Origin: Williamsia maris
GTDB lineage: Bacteria > Actinomycetota > Actinomycetes > Mycobacteriales > Mycobacteriaceae
NCBI RefSeq assembly: GCF_024171815.1
Contig: NZ_JAMTCJ010000001.1
Span: forward strand, 496,001-560,000
Length of the DNA stretch: 64,000 bases
Direction: 5' to 3'
Below, piece by piece: positions 22,167 to 31,524 of this stretch (position 1 is its first letter; each line of letters starts with the position of its first letter). The notes beneath the pieces were generated by a model that was given only the letters and a program-made list of their open reading frames with translations, made no database searches and was not told the DNA's origin. Both the position numbers and the translations under genes were made by a program.

Positions 22167-22196
22167 GTCAGAACAAGGCGGGTCAGAACAAGGCGG
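22167..22196. repeat. Exact 15-bp tandem duplication at a gene end
   Basis: GTCAGAACAAGGCGG occurs twice back to back (22167-22181, 22182-22196). The right copy encodes the last residues and stop of the minus-strand membrane protein; the left copy would encode the same PALF-stop again, downstream of the first stop and in frame. Confidence 0.85.
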
Positions 22197-24084
22197 GGTC
22201 GAACACCTGGCCCACCTGGCCGGCCGCGACGTGCAGCGCGAGTCCGGCGGTGAGTGGTCGGACGACGATGTCGGTGCCGGTGCCGGACGCCTGGACCCAG
22301 AGCGGATGCAGACCGGAGCGCACGGGGGCGGTCACCGGCGCCCCGTTGCCGACGCTGACCTCGACGGTGCCGTCCGATGTCGCGCAGTACGGGATCTGCA
22401 CCGTCCACCGCCATCCGATGAGCGGGCCGTCGAGCGGCAGGGCGGTACGTGCGGTGATCTCGGGGCGGTCGCACGCGCCGGATCCACCCGCGAACGATCG
22501 CGTGCGGGTCACTGCTCCGGGCGTCATCGTGCCCGTCGGGCTGAGGACCTGCAGCCGGTCGGTCCAGTCGCCGAACCGCGGTCGTTGCGGCAGCCGCGCG
22601 AAGACCTGGCTGATCAGGTTGTTCGGATAGGCGACGGGGAGCAGCACCTCGAGCGGCACCGCCTGGTCGAACATCGGGGTGTCGGCGTTGGCCGCCAGCG
22701 CGGAGCGCGCGTTGGCCAGGTACGACGCCGTCGGACCCTCGTGCCAGCGGTCGGTGAACACGACCGTGGACACCACCGCACTGGCCGTCACCGCGACCAT
22801 CCCGGCGGCGACCCCGATCCGTACCGGGCGCCGGGCGAACACGCGTCGGAACCGCTCGCGGTCCCGAGACGGCGCCGACATGACGAGGGCGGCCGCGAGA
22901 GCGAGCACGACTGCGGCGTCGGGGAGGTAGCGCAGCGTCTGCGAGAGCTCGAGGGCGGTGTCGGTGCTGCTGCGATTCCAGCTGACCAGGGCCTGCGCGA
23001 GCACCACGTATCCGATCGCGACCACGACGATCGCGCCCGCACCACGTCGCGACCACAGTGCGGTTCCGACGAGTCCGACGACCACGATCCAACCGAGGAC
23101 GATCCAGCCGGGCGCGGGAACCGCGAACGGCGGACTGGGGATCCAGCGATCCCACGTCCACGGCCCGCCCACGATGCCGGGGACGACGCCGCTGTCGATG
23201 GCCCGCCACGTCAGCCGGGCTGCCTGACCGAGGGAGTGTTCGCCGGCGCCCGGTCGGGCGACGACACCGAAGATCACCGCCCACACCGCCGTCACCCCCA
23301 GCAGCGACAACCACAGCGCCTTCCCGCGGCGCAGCACCTCGGGTAGGGCGCGCGTGGGTTCGTCGGGCCGCCGCGCGAGCTGGGTGAGGCGGACGCAGAG
23401 GATCGCCGCGGCGAACGCGATCGGCAGGATCAGTGCCGACTTCTCGAAGAAGGCCAACGCGACAGCGCAGACGATCGCAGAACGGATGACGATCGTGCGG
23501 GGACGGGTGGTCGGCCGGTCGGGGTCGAGCGGTCCGCGCACCAGCAGGATCGCGTCGGCCACGACCCACGCCATCGCCGCCTGCAGCGGCAGCGTGTTCA
23601 GCCCCGACGCCCACCACGCGAACGACGGCACGGTCAGCGGGGTGAAGAGATAGAAGGCCAGGGCCGCGAGCGTCGCGACCCGCGCTCCGGTGACGACCAG
23701 CAGCATCCGCGCGACCGCCACCGAGGCGATGAGTTGGCCGACGAGCAATGTCGCCGCGGCCACCGGCCAGCTCAGCGGCGCGAGGACGGTCGCGATGCCG
23801 GCGACCGCGAACGCCGCGGGCATGAAGTGACCGTCGTGGTTGTGACCCAGGAACGCCCACGAGCCGATGGGGTCGGAACCGGCCCGTCCGATGAGGACGA
23901 GGTCGTCCCAGTAGAAGTCGCCGCGGGCGGCCACCCAGGTCCGGAGCGCCAGCTGGGCGACGATCAGGACCGCCACCGCGACACCGATCCTGCGACGTCG
24001 CGACCACCCCGCCGGACCGGCGGCGTCGGTGTCGGGGACGTCGGTGCCGGGAGCCGACCGCAGGAGTGCGGTGGAAAGCGCCAT
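22183..24084 (-). CDS. Polytopic membrane protein, GT-C glycosyltransferase-like
   Basis: About 633 residues with roughly ten hydrophobic segments in the first 450, then a soluble C-terminal domain rich in beta-type sequence. After the first membrane helix comes ARGDFYWDDLVLIGRAG, with acidic residues in the first external loop as in GT-C enzymes using polyprenyl-phosphate sugars, and a further external motif GHNHDGHFMPAAFAVAG. No family can be named with confidence. Start: ATG 24084 is favoured because an upstream extension (to 24501) runs through the chorismate mutase gene on the other strand. The stop lies in a 15-bp tandem duplication. Role inferred: cell-envelope glycan assembly. Confidence 0.6.
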   Translation of the reverse strand: MALSTALLRSAPGTDVPDTDAAGPAGWSRRRRIGVAVAVLIVAQLALRTWVAARGDFYWDDLVLIGRAGSDPIGSWAFLGHNHDGHFMPAAFAVAGIATVLAPLSWPVAAATLLVGQLIASVAVARMLLVVTGARVATLAALAFYLFTPLTVPSFAWWASGLNTLPLQAAMAWVVADAILLVRGPLDPDRPTTRPRTIVIRSAIVCAVALAFFEKSALILPIAFAAAILCVRLTQLARRPDEPTRALPEVLRRGKALWLSLLGVTAVWAVIFGVVARPGAGEHSLGQAARLTWRAIDSGVVPGIVGGPWTWDRWIPSPPFAVPAPGWIVLGWIVVVGLVGTALWSRRGAGAIVVVAIGYVVLAQALVSWNRSSTDTALELSQTLRYLPDAAVVLALAAALVMSAPSRDRERFRRVFARRPVRIGVAAGMVAVTASAVVSTVVFTDRWHEGPTASYLANARSALAANADTPMFDQAVPLEVLLPVAYPNNLISQVFARLPQRPRFGDWTDRLQVLSPTGTMTPGAVTRTRSFAGGSGACDRPEITARTALPLDGPLIGWRWTVQIPYCATSDGTVEVSVGNGAPVTAPVRSGLHPLWVQASGTGTDIVVRPLTAGLALHVAAGQVGQVFDPALF

Positions 24085-24162
24085 GGCCCAGTAGTACCAG
24101 TTCGCGCGCGGTGTTCGACATGGTGACCGGCACGTAGCCCCGGTCATGGCAAGATCGGCCGG

Positions 24163-24477
24163 GTGGAGCACCCCGACGCCGATCAGCCGATCGACCTGAG
24201 CCAGTACAACCTGTCGTCCGAGGTCGACGACCTCCCGGACGAGATCGACGATCTCCGCAGCGAGATCGATCGGCTCGACGCGATCATCCTCGGCGCCATC
24301 AAACGGCGCACCGCAGTGTCGAAGAAGGTGGGGCGCACGCGGATGGCCTCTGGCGGACCGCGCCTGGTCCACAGCCGCGAGATGAAGGTCCTGCAGCGCT
24401 TCTCCGAACTCGGCCAGGAGGGCCACACCCTCGCGATGCTCCTGCTCCGACTGGGCCGCGGACCACTCGGTCGATGA
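24163..24477 (+). CDS. Intracellular AroQ-type chorismate mutase
   Basis: 104 residues of the short all-helical AroQ-delta type. DEIDDLRSEIDRLDAIILGAIKRRTAVSKKVGRTRMASGG-type helix 1 and loop are followed by RLVHSREMK and a C-terminal LLLRLGRGPLGR, close to M. tuberculosis Rv0948c. It turns chorismate into prephenate for Phe/Tyr. The mycobacterial enzyme is weak alone and is activated by binding DAHP synthase through its C-terminal RLGRG tail, which is preserved here. Start is GTG 24163; no clear ribosome site. The sulfatase ATG overlaps its stop (ATGA), so the sulfatase is probably cotranscribed. Confidence 0.93.
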   Translation: MEHPDADQPIDLSQYNLSSEVDDLPDEIDDLRSEIDRLDAIILGAIKRRTAVSKKVGRTRMASGGPRLVHSREMKVLQRFSELGQEGHTLAMLLLRLGRGPLGR

Positions 24478-25787
24478 CCTCGTCGGACGATGCCCGGGCA
24501 CCCCGACGCGAGAACGTCGTGTTAGTCCACTGGCACGACCTCGGCAGGCACCTGGCCTGTTACGGCGCGCAGGGTGTCACGAGCCCGCACCTCGACGCGC
24601 TCGCCGCGCAGGGCATCCGACTCACCGACGCCCACGCCGCCGCCCCGCTGTGCTCACCGGCGCGCGGTGCGTTGTTCAGTGGCCGCTACCCGCATTCGAA
24701 CGGTCTGGTCGGCCTGGCCCACCACGGTTTCGAGTACCACGACGACGTGCGCACACTGCCGCAGCTCCTGACCGAATCCGGTTGGCAGACCGCGCTGTTC
24801 GGGATGCAGCACGAGAGCAGTGACCCGTACCGTCTCGGGTTCGAGGAGTTCGACGTCTCGGACTCGTTGTGCGACCACGTCGTCGAGCAGTCGCAGCGCT
24901 GGCTACGGGATCGCACCGATGACCGCCCGTTTTTGCTGACCGCGGGCTTCTTCGAGACCCACCGGCCCTACCCTGCCTCGGACTACCAGCCGGACGATCC
25001 GGAGTCGGTGACCGTCCCCGGGTTCCTGCCGGACGCGTGGCCGGTGCGCGAGGACATCGCCGGCCTCCAGGGGTCGATCACCAAGGCCGACGCCGCGGTT
25101 GGACGTCTGCTCGCGACCGTGCACGAACTGGGACTCGACGACTCGACGTGGATCGTGTTCATCACCGACCACGGGGTGGCCTTCCCGCGTGCGAAATCCA
25201 CGCTGTACCAGGAGGGCACGGGCGTCGCGTGCATCATCCGGCCACCCGCCGGACGTGGTGTCGCGCCCCGTGAGTACGACGATCTGTTCAGCGGCGTCGA
25301 CGTCACCCCGACGCTCCTCGACCTGCTCGGTGTCGACGTTCCCGAGGCGATGGAGGGGTTCTCCCACGCCGACGAGCTCATCGCCGCCGACGCCGCGCCG
25401 GTACGCGCGGAGTTGTTCACCGAGAAGACCTATCACGACAATTTCGACCCGATCCGGGCCGTGCGGACCACTCGCTACAGCTACATCGAGAACTACGCCC
25501 GCCGGCCCGCGCTGAGCCTGCCGCTCGACATCCTGGACAGCCCCTCTGCGCGCGCGCTGGACGGTTCGCAGGACTTCCCGCGGGCCGAGCGCGAACTCTA
25601 CGATCTCGACACCGACCCCTACGAGCGGACGAACCTCGCCGAGGATGCCGCGTACGCCGAGATCGTGGCCGATCTGTCGGATCGGTTGCACCGGTGGCGC
25701 ACCGACACCGGTGACGATCTGCCCGCCGAGGAGGTCGGCAACCGGATCGCCCACGAGTTCATGGCGCGTCATCACCAGCAGTTGTGA
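24474..25787 (+). CDS. Type I sulfatase (formylglycine-dependent)
   Basis: 437 residues of the alkaline-phosphatase/sulfatase superfamily, closest in layout to N-sulfoglucosamine sulfohydrolase-like bacterial sulfatases. The signature PLCSPARGALFSGRYPHSNG places C60 in the CxPxR motif that is oxidised to formylglycine. Later landmarks are VFITDHGVAFPRAKSTLYQEG (metal-binding Asp-His), SGVDVTPTLLDLLGV and ELYDLDTDPYERTNL. No signal peptide is visible, so it should act in the cytoplasm. A formylglycine-generating enzyme lies 650 bp away, facing it. The first metal-site sequence is VHWHDLGRHL rather than the usual DDxR, so the substrate range may differ. It overlaps chorismate mutase by 4 bp. 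Confidence 0.88.
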   Translation: MTSSDDARAPRRENVVLVHWHDLGRHLACYGAQGVTSPHLDALAAQGIRLTDAHAAAPLCSPARGALFSGRYPHSNGLVGLAHHGFEYHDDVRTLPQLLTESGWQTALFGMQHESSDPYRLGFEEFDVSDSLCDHVVEQSQRWLRDRTDDRPFLLTAGFFETHRPYPASDYQPDDPESVTVPGFLPDAWPVREDIAGLQGSITKADAAVGRLLATVHELGLDDSTWIVFITDHGVAFPRAKSTLYQEGTGVACIIRPPAGRGVAPREYDDLFSGVDVTPTLLDLLGVDVPEAMEGFSHADELIAADAAPVRAELFTEKTYHDNFDPIRAVRTTRYSYIENYARRPALSLPLDILDSPSARALDGSQDFPRAERELYDLDTDPYERTNLAEDAAYAEIVADLSDRLHRWRTDTGDDLPAEEVGNRIAHEFMARHHQQL

Positions 25788-26434
25788 ACCGATCCGGCGC
25801 GCCAGGACCAGAGGTCACTGCCCTCACGCCGCCCTCGAGGCGAACAACGCGAGCTCCGAGAGCACAGCACCGACAACTGACGGTGCCGACTGCGTCGACA
25901 ACACCCACTGGCGCCATGGGTTGCGCGTAACCACATGCCGACTGTGTGGAAACGGGTTATCGAGTGTGCTCACCACCCGAGGTGACCTCACCCCAAAAAC
26001 AACGCACACTCGATGACACGGTTCCGCACCGTCGGCGTCCTCAAGTCCACCACCACGCACGTCGAAAGCCGCCGACAGTGCGGAAAGCACGCATCGAGTG
26101 TGCGCTCTGTTCACAACACAACTCACGCCGCGCCGCCAGCACACTCGATGGCGCTTTCCACCCAGTCAGCCCGAGGGTGCCGACTGTGTGGAAACGGGGC
26201 ATCGAGTGTGCTCACCACCTGACGCACGGCTCACCCACAAACAACGCACACTCGATGACACGGTTCCGCACCGTCGGCGGCTTTAGGACCGCCACCACAC
26301 CAGACGAAAGCCGCCGACAGTGCGGAAAGCACGCATCGAGTGTGCGTTGTTTGCAACAGAACTCACGCCACGCTTCAAGCACACTCGATGGCGCTTTCCA
26401 CACAGTCAGCGCGTGGGTTGCGCTGTTGAAGGGG
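25788..26434. other. Non-coding region between convergent sulfatase and FGE genes
   Basis: This 647-bp gap contains no credible gene. Short open frames cross it, but their translations are repeats of the palindromes. From 25938 to 26410 it is filled by four long imperfect palindromes (see the repeat entry). The first 150 bp are unique sequence in which nothing was recognised. Confidence 0.8.
25938..26410. repeat. Tandem array of four ~98-bp palindromes, 242-bp period
   Basis: Four hairpins alternate in two types. Type A: arms 25938-25969 / 26004-26035 and 26180-26211 / 26246-26277. Type B: arms 26072-26103 / 26139-26170 and 26314-26345 / 26379-26410. Each arm is 32 bp and shares the apical core ATCGAGTGTGC (its complement on the right arm) and a GTGYGGAAA-type block. 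Type A arms pair at 27 of 32 positions; type B pair with a 1-nt bulge. Both types recur exactly 242 bp later, so an AB unit was duplicated. Loops are ~34 nt and less conserved. The arrangement recalls extragenic palindrome clusters (BIME-like), but no known family is recognised. Confidence 0.9.
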
Positions 26435-27400
26435 TCAGCGTGACCGGGCGACTGTGCGAAAACCTGTGTTGCCTGAGGATGATTCGACCGTGTTGTGGGA
26501 GCGTGCCGCCACTCGGTATCTCGAGCAGTACGAGTCGTCGCACAGGTACGACCCTCCCCGCAGCACGCGGGACGCCCCGCGGTCGGGGCCGGTCGGATCC
26601 TGGCGCGGTGAGTGGCGGTAGTACCGCGGATCGTAGCGATCGGCACACCACTCCCACACGTTGCCGACCGTCTGCCACAACCCGAAACCGTTGGGCGCGA
26701 ACGATCGGACCGGCATGGTCGGGATGACCCCGACACCGATCCCCTGTTCGGCCGGGAACGGTGCGCCCCAGAGGTCGGGAGCGTAGATGGCACACCGCCG
26801 GACGCCGGACGCATCGACGAGCTCGTCGCCCCACGGGAACCGTGCCCCGTGCAGACCGCCGCGCGCGGCGTACTCCCACTGCGCCTCGGTCGGCAGCGAC
26901 CGCCCCGCCCAGTCGCAGTAGGCCTGCGCGTCGACGAACGACACGTGCACCACCGGATGATCGGCACGCGTGGCGATGTCGGAACCGGGGCCCTCCGGGT
27001 GCGCCCAGTCCGCGCCGCGCACCTCGACCCACCACGGGGCGGTGGGCGCACGTCCGACCACGGTCGAGTCATCGGCCACCAGGGCACCGAACACCGCGGA
27101 GGTCCCTGCCCGTTCGGCCGACGTGCGATACCCGGTGGCATCAACGAACGCGGCGAAGTCCGTGGTGGTCACCGCGGTCTCGTCGATGACGAAACCGCTC
27201 AATTCAACGACGTGCAAGGGCAACTCGCCGTCGGCGCGCAGGCCATCGCCGTGTGCGTCGCCCATGACGAACGTGCCGGCGGCGACAGGACGTTGGTCGA
27301 CCTTGTGGAGACGACCCGTGTCGACCCCGCGACCGGTCGCCGCGCCGACATCGTCCGGCGGCAGCGACCCGCGTCCGGGCATGCAACACGCGTCGCTCAT
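26435..27400 (-). CDS. Formylglycine-generating enzyme (SUMF1/FGE family)
   Basis: 321 residues. FGE oxidises the CxPxR cysteine of sulfatases to formylglycine using copper and O2. The core runs from FVMGDAHGDGLRADGELP through HPVVHVSFVDAQAYCDWAGRSLPTEAQWEYAARGG, GNVWEWCADRY and RVLRGGSYLCDDSYCSRYRVAARS. The last block holds C287 and C292, the active-site pair that distinguishes true FGE from other SUMF1-domain proteins, which lack them. It starts 7 nt after the stop of the sulfotransferase gene, hence one operon, and faces the sulfatase across the palindrome array. Its own ribosome site is weak, so translation may be coupled. Confidence 0.93.
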   Translation of the reverse strand: MSDACCMPGRGSLPPDDVGAATGRGVDTGRLHKVDQRPVAAGTFVMGDAHGDGLRADGELPLHVVELSGFVIDETAVTTTDFAAFVDATGYRTSAERAGTSAVFGALVADDSTVVGRAPTAPWWVEVRGADWAHPEGPGSDIATRADHPVVHVSFVDAQAYCDWAGRSLPTEAQWEYAARGGLHGARFPWGDELVDASGVRRCAIYAPDLWGAPFPAEQGIGVGVIPTMPVRSFAPNGFGLWQTVGNVWEWCADRYDPRYYRHSPRQDPTGPDRGASRVLRGGSYLCDDSYCSRYRVAARSHNTVESSSGNTGFRTVARSR

Positions 27401-27407
27401 CGCGGGG

Positions 27408-28250
27408 TCAGTTCCGGGTCAGGGGGTAGCCGTAGGCCTCGGCATCGGCCCGGTACCGCCGCACCCATTCCGCCGACCGCCCGTCGCCCTGACGTTTGAG
27501 CGGCGGAGGCGGCGCCAGATCCGGATCGAGACCCAACGCGGTGAGCACCGAGGCGGTCGTCGCCTGCGGCGCCCGTACCAGCTCGGCGAACTCGACACGG
27601 ATCGGATCGATGGCCTCGTCGCGGAACCAGCGGTCCCAGGCCTGTTGCTGCGCAGCCAGTTCCGCGGCGAGATGGGCGATCGCGCCGGCGTGATACCGCG
27701 CGGCGTCGTCCCGATCGGCGCCGGCGGTCACCGTCGGACTGCCACCGGACGGGTCGTCGACCCACGTCTGGGTCTGGACCGCACGCCACATCGACACCGC
27801 CTGTTCGGCCACGTCATCGCGATTGACCAGAATGTAGGTCGGTTCGACGCCGAGCAGGGCCCGGATGGCGGTGCGCAGGCCACCGTTGGCGTCGAGTCCG
27901 CTCGCGTGCTCGATCAACAGCGGGGTCTGGTTCCACATCAGCTTGCCGCCCCACACACCGTTGGGTGTCGTACCCGCGTCCAGTATGTCGTCGCGCCACC
28001 GCTGCGCCGACCGCTCGTCGGGACGGCCCGCGACCGCCGGGTGCAGCAGTGCGCGCACACCATCGGGATCGGGGCCGGCGTAGTCGGAGAACCAGTCCTG
28101 CGACTGGGGCGGCAGACCGGTGTCGGGCAGGTCCTCGAAATACTCGGCCGGACGACCCGCGACCCCGGTCGCGGCCAGCGACGCCACCAGCAGGGTGCTG
28201 CCGCTGCGTTGGCTCGCGCACACCAGATAGGCCTGGTTCACAGCGGTCAT
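27408..28250 (-). CDS. Stf0-type sulfotransferase (trehalose 2-sulfotransferase-like)
   Basis: 280 residues. The N-terminal [23 protein letters not shown] is the 5'-phosphosulfate loop, and [18 protein letters not shown] fits the 3'-phosphate site of PAPS-dependent sulfotransferases. PAEYFEDLP and the length match Stf0, which in mycobacteria sulfates trehalose as the first step of sulfolipid synthesis. Products here are unproven. TATATT sits 6 nt before ATG 28250, suggesting a leaderless transcript that continues into the FGE gene. The start chosen removes an N-terminal extension with no family match. PAP, the by-product, could be hydrolysed by CysQ at 37436. Confidence 0.85.
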   Translation of the reverse strand: MTAVNQAYLVCASQRSGSTLLVASLAATGVAGRPAEYFEDLPDTGLPPQSQDWFSDYAGPDPDGVRALLHPAVAGRPDERSAQRWRDDILDAGTTPNGVWGGKLMWNQTPLLIEHASGLDANGGLRTAIRALLGVEPTYILVNRDDVAEQAVSMWRAVQTQTWVDDPSGGSPTVTAGADRDDAARYHAGAIAHLAAELAAQQQAWDRWFRDEAIDPIRVEFAELVRAPQATTASVLTALGLDPDLAPPPPLKRQGDGRSAEWVRRYRADAEAYGYPLTRN

Positions 28251-28402
28251 GCGCCCAATATATGGACTCTGCGTCGGTGTGTTCGTCTCGGCAGGCGGTA
28301 CTGCGCAGCGTGGTTCGAACTCGCCGCCCTCGCGCCGGGACCGGCCCACTAGTGTTGAAAGCGACAGCCACGAGCCGCACGCGCTTCACGAAGGGTCCAT
28401 CC

Positions 28403-30112
28403 ATGACCAGCGACACCGAGCACGGCCACGACAACCACGCCGCGACCGACATCACCGGCACCCATGCCTGGCAGGAACTGTCGGCTCACCAGGGTCACGT
28501 CTACGCGATGCACCTGCGCGAGGTCTTCGCCGTCGACCCCAAGCGCGGCCGCGACCTCGTCATCGACGTCGGCGACCTGCACATCGACTACTCCAAGCAC
28601 CGCGTGCTGCGCGAGACCATCGACCTGCTGCTCTCGCTGGCCCGCGAGGTCGACCTCGAGGGCAAGCGCGACGCGATGTTCTGGGGCGAGCACATCAACA
28701 CCTCCGAGGACCGCGCCGTCCTGCACACCGCGCTGCGCCTGCCCGCCGAGGCGACGCTGAAGGTCGACGGCCAGGACGTCGCCGCCGACGTGCACGGCGT
28801 GCTCGACGCGATGGGCACCTTCACCGACTCGCTGCGCAGCGGCGAGTGGAAGGGGCACACCGGCAAGGCGATCCGCACCGTCGTCAACATCGGTATCGGT
28901 GGCTCGGATCTGGGCCCGGCGATGGTCTACCAGGCGCTGCGCCATTACGTCGACACCGACATCCACTGTCGCTTCGTGTCCAACGTCGATCCGGCCGATC
29001 TCGTCGGCACCCTCGCTGACCTCGACGCCGAGACCACGCTGTTCATCATCGCGTCGAAGACGTTCTCCACCCTGGAGACCCTCACCAACGCGACCGCGGC
29101 CCGTAGCTGGCTGCTCCGCGAACTCGGCATCGACGCCACCGACTCGAACAACCCCGCGGTGGCCAAGCACTTCGTCGCAGTGAGCACCAACGCCGAGAAG
29201 GTCTCCGCCTTCGGCATCGACACCGACAACATGTTCGGCTTCTGGGACTGGGTCGGCGGACGCTACTCGGTCGACTCCGCCATCGGGCTGTCGGTGATGG
29301 CGGCGATCGGCAAGGAGGCGTTCGGCGAGTTCCTGCACGGGTTCAACGTGATGGACAAGCACTTCCGCTCGGCGCCGCTGCATCAGAACGCACCGGTCAT
29401 CCTCGGTCTGATCGGGCTCTGGTACAACAACTTCTGGGGCGCCCAGTCGCGCGTCGTGCTGCCGTACTCCAACGACATGGCCCGCTTCGCCGCCTACCTG
29501 CAGCAACTGACCATGGAGTCCAACGGCAAGTCGGTGGACTCGGCCGGTCACCACGTCACCACCGACACCGGCGCCATCTACTGGGGCGAGCCGGGCACCA
29601 ACGGCCAGCACGCCTTCTATCAGCTGCTGCACCAGGGCACGCGCCTCGTGCCCGCCGACTTCATCGGGTTCGGATCGCCCACCGACGACCTGCCGGTGGA
29701 CGCCGACGGTTCGGGGTCGATGCACGACCTGCTGATGAGCAACTTCTTCGCACAGACCAAGGTGCTCGCGTTCGGCAAGACCGCCGACGAGATCGCCGAC
29801 GAGGGCGTCGACCCGCATGTGGTGGCGCACAAGGTGATGCCCGGCAACCGTCCGTCGACGTCGATCCTCGCCCCGGAGCTGACCCCGTCCGTGCTCGGCC
29901 AGCTGATCGCGCTATACGAACACCAGGTGTTCGTCGAGGGTGCCATCTGGGGCATCAACTCCTTCGACCAGTGGGGCGTCGAGCTGGGCAAGACCCAAGC
30001 CAAGGAACTGCTCGCCGTCATCGTCGACGCGGCCGCACCCGCCCCGCAGGACGACTCGTCGACCGACGCGCTGGTCCGCTGGTACCGGGAGCAGCGCGGA
30101 CGCGACGCGTAA
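28403..30112 (+). CDS. pgi: Glucose-6-phosphate isomerase
   Basis: 569 residues, typical PGI. Landmarks are [96 protein letters not shown] (signature with the catalytic Glu and His) and the late WGVELGK containing the catalytic Lys. It interconverts glucose-6-P and fructose-6-P in the cytoplasm. GAAGG precedes ATG 28403 by 8 nt; a 146-residue upstream extension lacks homology. It is divergent from the sulfotransferase gene. It marks one end of the block shared with M. tuberculosis Rv0946c-Rv0954. Confidence 0.97.
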   Translation: MTSDTEHGHDNHAATDITGTHAWQELSAHQGHVYAMHLREVFAVDPKRGRDLVIDVGDLHIDYSKHRVLRETIDLLLSLAREVDLEGKRDAMFWGEHINTSEDRAVLHTALRLPAEATLKVDGQDVAADVHGVLDAMGTFTDSLRSGEWKGHTGKAIRTVVNIGIGGSDLGPAMVYQALRHYVDTDIHCRFVSNVDPADLVGTLADLDAETTLFIIASKTFSTLETLTNATAARSWLLRELGIDATDSNNPAVAKHFVAVSTNAEKVSAFGIDTDNMFGFWDWVGGRYSVDSAIGLSVMAAIGKEAFGEFLHGFNVMDKHFRSAPLHQNAPVILGLIGLWYNNFWGAQSRVVLPYSNDMARFAAYLQQLTMESNGKSVDSAGHHVTTDTGAIYWGEPGTNGQHAFYQLLHQGTRLVPADFIGFGSPTDDLPVDADGSGSMHDLLMSNFFAQTKVLAFGKTADEIADEGVDPHVVAHKVMPGNRPSTSILAPELTPSVLGQLIALYEHQVFVEGAIWGINSFDQWGVELGKTQAKELLAVIVDAAAPAPQDDSSTDALVRWYREQRGRDA

Positions 30113-30120
30113 CACCCCTC

Positions 30121-31449
30121 ATGACGCCTGCCCGGTTGTCGGTGGTCGACGACATGTTCTACCGCGGCCATCACGGTCGCGGGGTCGAGGTGGTCATGCA
30201 GGGCATGTGGCGGTTCGACGACCGCCTCGAGCCCGCTGAACTGGTCGATTTCCACACGATGCTTGCCGCGAGTCCCCTCACCCGTCGGGTCATCTCCCCC
30301 CGGGTGCCGTGGGCACGTCGGTACTTCGTCGACGGCGCGGTGGTCGCCCCCCTGCGATTCGACCCCACCCCGATCGCCGCGGACGGGATCGTGGCGTGGT
30401 CCGACGAGCACGCCGAGGCACGCCTCGACGTCGACACCGGTCCGGCCTGGGACCTCGCGCTGACGCACGTCGAGGGCGGCGGGTCGGTGGTGAGTCTGAC
30501 CTGTTCGCACCTGGTCTCCGATGGGCTGGGGTTGGTGTCGGAGGCCGACACCGCCTCCGGCGGGCCCGCACGCCCGGCGCCGAGACGGCAGCGTCCCGTC
30601 ACGACCAGAGCGCCGCGTCTGTCCGACGACATCGCCGACGCCGTGTGGCTGTGGGTCCACGTGATCACCGGCATCCTGCGCGCGCTCCTGCGCGGGTGCG
30701 TCGATCCGCGGGTGCGCGCCGAGCTGATCGGCGCGCTCCGACCCGACCCGGCGCGTCCCGCCACCCCGTCCAGCACCACCCCGTCGGCCACCACGGCGAT
30801 GCGGACCGGTCGGCAGGCGACCGCCGTGGTCGATGTCGACGCGGCCGAGTGGGATCGCTACCTCACCGACACCGGGGCGACCTCGACGGCCGTGGTCGCG
30901 GCACTCGCCGCGGACATCGTCGGGGAACTGCGCGGGCCGGGACGTGTCGACACCGTCGTACCGATGGCCGACGGATCCGGTCAAGGCCTGACCGTGGCCG
31001 AGGTCGCCGTCGACGTGGGCGCCGACCCGGCGACCTGTGCCGCCGACCTGCGGGCCGCCTACGCCCGTGCCGGATCGGGTCGCGGGCTCGGCCCGCCCGG
31101 CGGCATGCCCGCCGAACTCCTGCAGCTGCTCGGTGACCGTCTCGCGCACGCGCTGGTGCCCGATCCCGGAGGTCGCGACGCGCTGGTGTCGCCGTTGGGT
31201 GACCTCGGTACCGGCTTCGACGAACTCGCCGGTCATCGGTCGCGCGGACTGGCCGTGCGCTCGGCCTATCCACGATCCGACGACGCGGGGGCGGCGCAGT
31301 CGTCGACGCTGCTCGGCATCTGGTCGGCCCGCAACTGCGGACGTGTCGTGCTGTCGCTGGTCGCCAGGACCGACCCCTCCGGACGGTCCCCCGCTGACCT
31401 GGCGCGCAGCGCTCTGGCTCACCGGGGACTGACCGCCACCATCTGGTGA
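30121..31449 (+). CDS. Acyltransferase of the condensation/WS-DGAT fold
   Basis: 442 residues. MTPARLSVVDDMFYRGHHGRGVEVVMQGMWRF resembles the start of wax-ester-synthase/PapA-like acyltransferases, and TCSHLVSDGLGLVSEAD (around residues 127-143) holds HxxxDG, the catalytic signature of CoA- or carrier-dependent acyl transfer. The second half (VVDVDAAEWDRYL, VVAALAADIVGEL, VVPMADG) fits the C-terminal lobe. The DFGWG motif of PapA and NRPS C domains was not found. It starts 8 nt after pgi and is probably cotranscribed. Because trehalose-2-sulfate is acylated by PapA-type enzymes in mycobacteria, a role with the nearby sulfotransferase is possible but unproven. Confidence 0.65.
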   Translation: MTPARLSVVDDMFYRGHHGRGVEVVMQGMWRFDDRLEPAELVDFHTMLAASPLTRRVISPRVPWARRYFVDGAVVAPLRFDPTPIAADGIVAWSDEHAEARLDVDTGPAWDLALTHVEGGGSVVSLTCSHLVSDGLGLVSEADTASGGPARPAPRRQRPVTTRAPRLSDDIADAVWLWVHVITGILRALLRGCVDPRVRAELIGALRPDPARPATPSSTTPSATTAMRTGRQATAVVDVDAAEWDRYLTDTGATSTAVVAALAADIVGELRGPGRVDTVVPMADGSGQGLTVAEVAVDVGADPATCAADLRAAYARAGSGRGLGPPGGMPAELLQLLGDRLAHALVPDPGGRDALVSPLGDLGTGFDELAGHRSRGLAVRSAYPRSDDAGAAQSSTLLGIWSARNCGRVVLSLVARTDPSGRSPADLARSALAHRGLTATIW

Positions 31450-31524
31450 GACACGCCACGCATCGCGGGCGGTGGGCCTCGGTCTCGGCTCGACATCACA
31501 GACGAAATCCGTATCGTCGGGCAG

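Noticed and set aside
20613-24084. A polymorphic toxin-immunity locus.
   Set aside because: The nuclease-like domain has lost its catalytic residues, there is no small immunity gene downstream and the next gene is a convergent membrane protein.
25938-26410. CRISPR array.
   Set aside because: Repeats are inverted pairs within 98-bp palindromes, spacing is not repeat-spacer, and no cas gene is present.
24474-28250. Recent horizontal transfer of the sulfation module.
   Set aside because: Base composition and codon use look like the neighbours, and no mobility gene, direct repeat or tRNA edge borders it; only the palindrome array is unusual.
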